Source: Minisyncoccota bacterium (GTDB lineage: Bacteria > Patescibacteriota > Minisyncoccia > Phycocordibacterales > UBA2100). From it: DNA of 5,146 nucleotides. The notes under the pieces were generated by a model, which saw only the letters and a list, made by a program, of their open reading frames with translations, did no database searches and was not told where the DNA came from. Positions 4,195 through 5,146 of the stretch are shown here, piece by piece. Location of the stretch: positions 1 to 5,146 of the forward strand of contig JAGOTU010000065.1 in NCBI GenBank assembly GCA_018061585.1, in the 5' to 3' direction. Numbering within the stretch: position 1 is the first letter of the stretch; every line of letters starts with the position of its first letter. The position numbers and the translations under genes were made by a program.

Positions 4195-4659
4195 ATGTTC
4201 GACATCGTGGGGAATGCAACCGACCCGCTTGCGGCACGGCTCAGCAACTTTACCGACAGACCGTTCGTTTTTAACGGCGTTCGGTGTGCGGGGCTCGAAG
4301 GTCCGATCCAGGCGTTCAAGTGCCCCTTTATCTACGTTCAGGTAGAGGTATGTGCGCTCCCCGGCAAAGCCGCCAAGAAACGAGGGCGGGAGTTCGTATG
4401 GAAGGATACACACCTGCTTTGGTGGAACGGGGTGTCGTTCGATCGCTTTGGTCGAGGCTATGCCGACCTCGTCACGCAGCTTTACGACGCAGCGTACGAT
4501 CAGGACCCGCGGTTCATGCAGGATCTGCTCGCGGTCGGCACCCAGGACCTCCGGCACTCCATCGGCAACACCGATATGCGCGAGACGGTCCTGACAGAGG
4601 TCGAAATGATCCACCAACTGAATCGATTGCGCATACGCGCGATCCGCGAGAGTCGATAG
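4195..4659 (+). CDS. NADAR domain protein (YbiA/DUF1768-like)
   Basis: The 154-residue product matches the NADAR superfamily from end to end. RLSNFTDRPFVFNGVRCA (residues 15-32) is the opening LSNF...F..G motif. GLEGPIQAFK (33-42) carries the conserved acidic residue Glu35 and Gln39. GKAAKKRGR (57-65) corresponds to the G..AK..GR motif, and W69, W76 and W77 follow. Then come LYDAAYDQDPRFMQDLLAVGTQDLRHSIGNTD (about 96-127) and the RETVLTEVEMIHQLNRLR end. NADAR proteins include the riboflavin-pathway N-glycosidase activity and enzymes that remove ADP-ribose from guanine in DNA or RNA, as in DarT-NADAR toxin-antitoxin pairs. Which activity applies here cannot be told. No DarT-like toxin is visible nearby. 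The ATG is chosen over upstream in-frame codons because it follows TGAGGTGG and the promoter, and the family N-terminus begins there. Confidence 0.85.
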   Translation: MFDIVGNATDPLAARLSNFTDRPFVFNGVRCAGLEGPIQAFKCPFIYVQVEVCALPGKAAKKRGREFVWKDTHLLWWNGVSFDRFGRGYADLVTQLYDAAYDQDPRFMQDLLAVGTQDLRHSIGNTDMRETVLTEVEMIHQLNRLRIRAIRESR

Positions 4660-4677
4660 CTCGGCTCTCCAGAACTC

Positions 4678-4708
4678 AAAAACCCGGCGTTTCCGCCGGG
4701 TTTTTTTT
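4678..4708. terminator. Bidirectional terminator between convergent genes
   Basis: AAAAACCCGGCG (4678-4689) and CGCCGGGTTTTT (4694-4705) form a 12-base-pair stem around TTTC. Eight T residues follow CGCCGGG on the + strand and the five A residues give TTTTT on the - strand. It lies 18 bases after the NADAR stop and one base past the end of the - strand gene, so it can serve both. Confidence 0.92.
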
Positions 4709-4709
4709 C

Positions 4710-5146
4710 TTACGATACACTCGTCTTGTCCCGACTCACTGAATCAAGCCCGGGGAGGATGCGATTCATCAATTGATCGGTGAGTGCGAACATCGATAGG
4801 AACTCCTGTCGATTATCGATCTCGCGTTTGGACACTATGTATACTTTTGTCCCGGAATTCGTCGTCACGACTTCGATCGTGTGACCCTTAAAATTTTTCA
4901 TAACCTCTTCCATCACATCCGGCTGGAATATCTGTCTGATCTCCATCTGCCTGTCATTGGTGACATACAGACTGAACTCATCGCTGAAGTTGCCCTCAAG
5001 TTCCACAGGCTCTAGCTCCGAGGGGATATTCGAATTGAATCCCATAAGTACGCGGGGCAGCGGATGAGGGTACGATATTTCCACAATAGTTTCCTGATGC
5101 GGTGTCTTGCTCTTACCGTATCCGGTCGAATAGTGATGCGAGTAGA
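4710..5146 (-). CDS. Partial gene of unknown function, DUF3137-like C-terminal part (5' end outside window)
   Basis: The frame is open on the - strand from the window edge to the TAA at 4712-4710, giving about 145 visible residues. A GTG at 5084-5082 could be read as a start, but the frame stays open upstream (YSTGYGKSKTPHQETIVEIS), so the gene very probably continues beyond 5146. The part VELEGNFSDEFSLYVTNDRQ, then FQPDVMEEVMKNFKGHTIEV and TKVYIVSKREID, resembles the C-terminal half of DUF3137-type proteins, where an LE..F...F.VY segment precedes a PD.M helix. This is recalled similarity, not a search result. No membrane segment is visible in this part; such proteins often carry them near the N-terminus. 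It converges with the NADAR gene at a shared terminator. Confidence 0.72.
   Translation of the reverse strand, partial: YSHHYSTGYGKSKTPHQETIVEISYPHPLPRVLMGFNSNIPSELEPVELEGNFSDEFSLYVTNDRQMEIRQIFQPDVMEEVMKNFKGHTIEVVTTNSGTKVYIVSKREIDNRQEFLSMFALTDQLMNRILPGLDSVSRDKTSVS

Noticed and set aside
4284..4742. Overlapping + strand frame across the NADAR gene and terminator
   Set aside because: It reads the NADAR gene in another frame, is Arg-rich and passes through the terminator hairpin.
1..5146. CRISPR array, riboswitch, rRNA or plasmid origin
   Set aside because: No regularly spaced direct repeats, recognised aptamer, rRNA segment or iteron cluster was seen on either strand.

Overview
The window looks like a chromosomal segment of a Candidate Phyla Radiation (Patescibacteria, probably Parcubacteria-like) bacterium. 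The evidence is the compact ribosomal protein S2 with its ARRHPTAAPFIF-type N-terminal segment, a short (195-residue) EF-Ts, a tiny GIY-YIG nuclease placed in a tRNA locus, and mixed use of Shine-Dalgarno and apparently near-leaderless starts. No rRNA or other taxonomic marker is present, so this placement is an inference.

Layout. Positions 1-2060 are a translation block on the + strand: the 3' end of prfA (peptide release factor 1), rpsB (ribosomal protein S2), tsf (elongation factor Ts) and a 132-residue protein with a single N-terminal membrane anchor whose start lies 2 bases after the tsf stop. An intrinsic terminator separates rpsB from tsf, and tsf appears to have its own promoter only 9 bases from its start codon.

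Positions 2083-2556 are the most unusual part. A 22-base 5' fragment of a tRNA gene ends abruptly in the D-arm. It is followed by a nested G+C-rich inverted repeat and an 86-residue GIY-YIG nuclease gene. After these comes an intact tRNA-Thr(UGU) gene whose first 22 bases repeat the fragment with one change. This arrangement resembles a small GIY-YIG element that entered the tRNA 5' half and left a functional tRNA downstream. A long terminator hairpin closes the tRNA unit.

Positions 2588-4660 hold three further + strand genes: a five-helix membrane protein of unknown function, a 256-residue soluble protein I do not recognise, and a NADAR-fold (YbiA/DUF1768-like) protein expected to act on ADP-ribosyl or related N-glycosidic substrates. 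The last two each have a recognisable promoter, a strong Shine-Dalgarno sequence and their own terminator. They therefore look like independent accessory genes rather than one operon.

Positions 4710-5146 carry the 3' end of a - strand gene that continues past the window, with some resemblance to DUF3137-type proteins. It converges on the NADAR gene at a shared bidirectional terminator.
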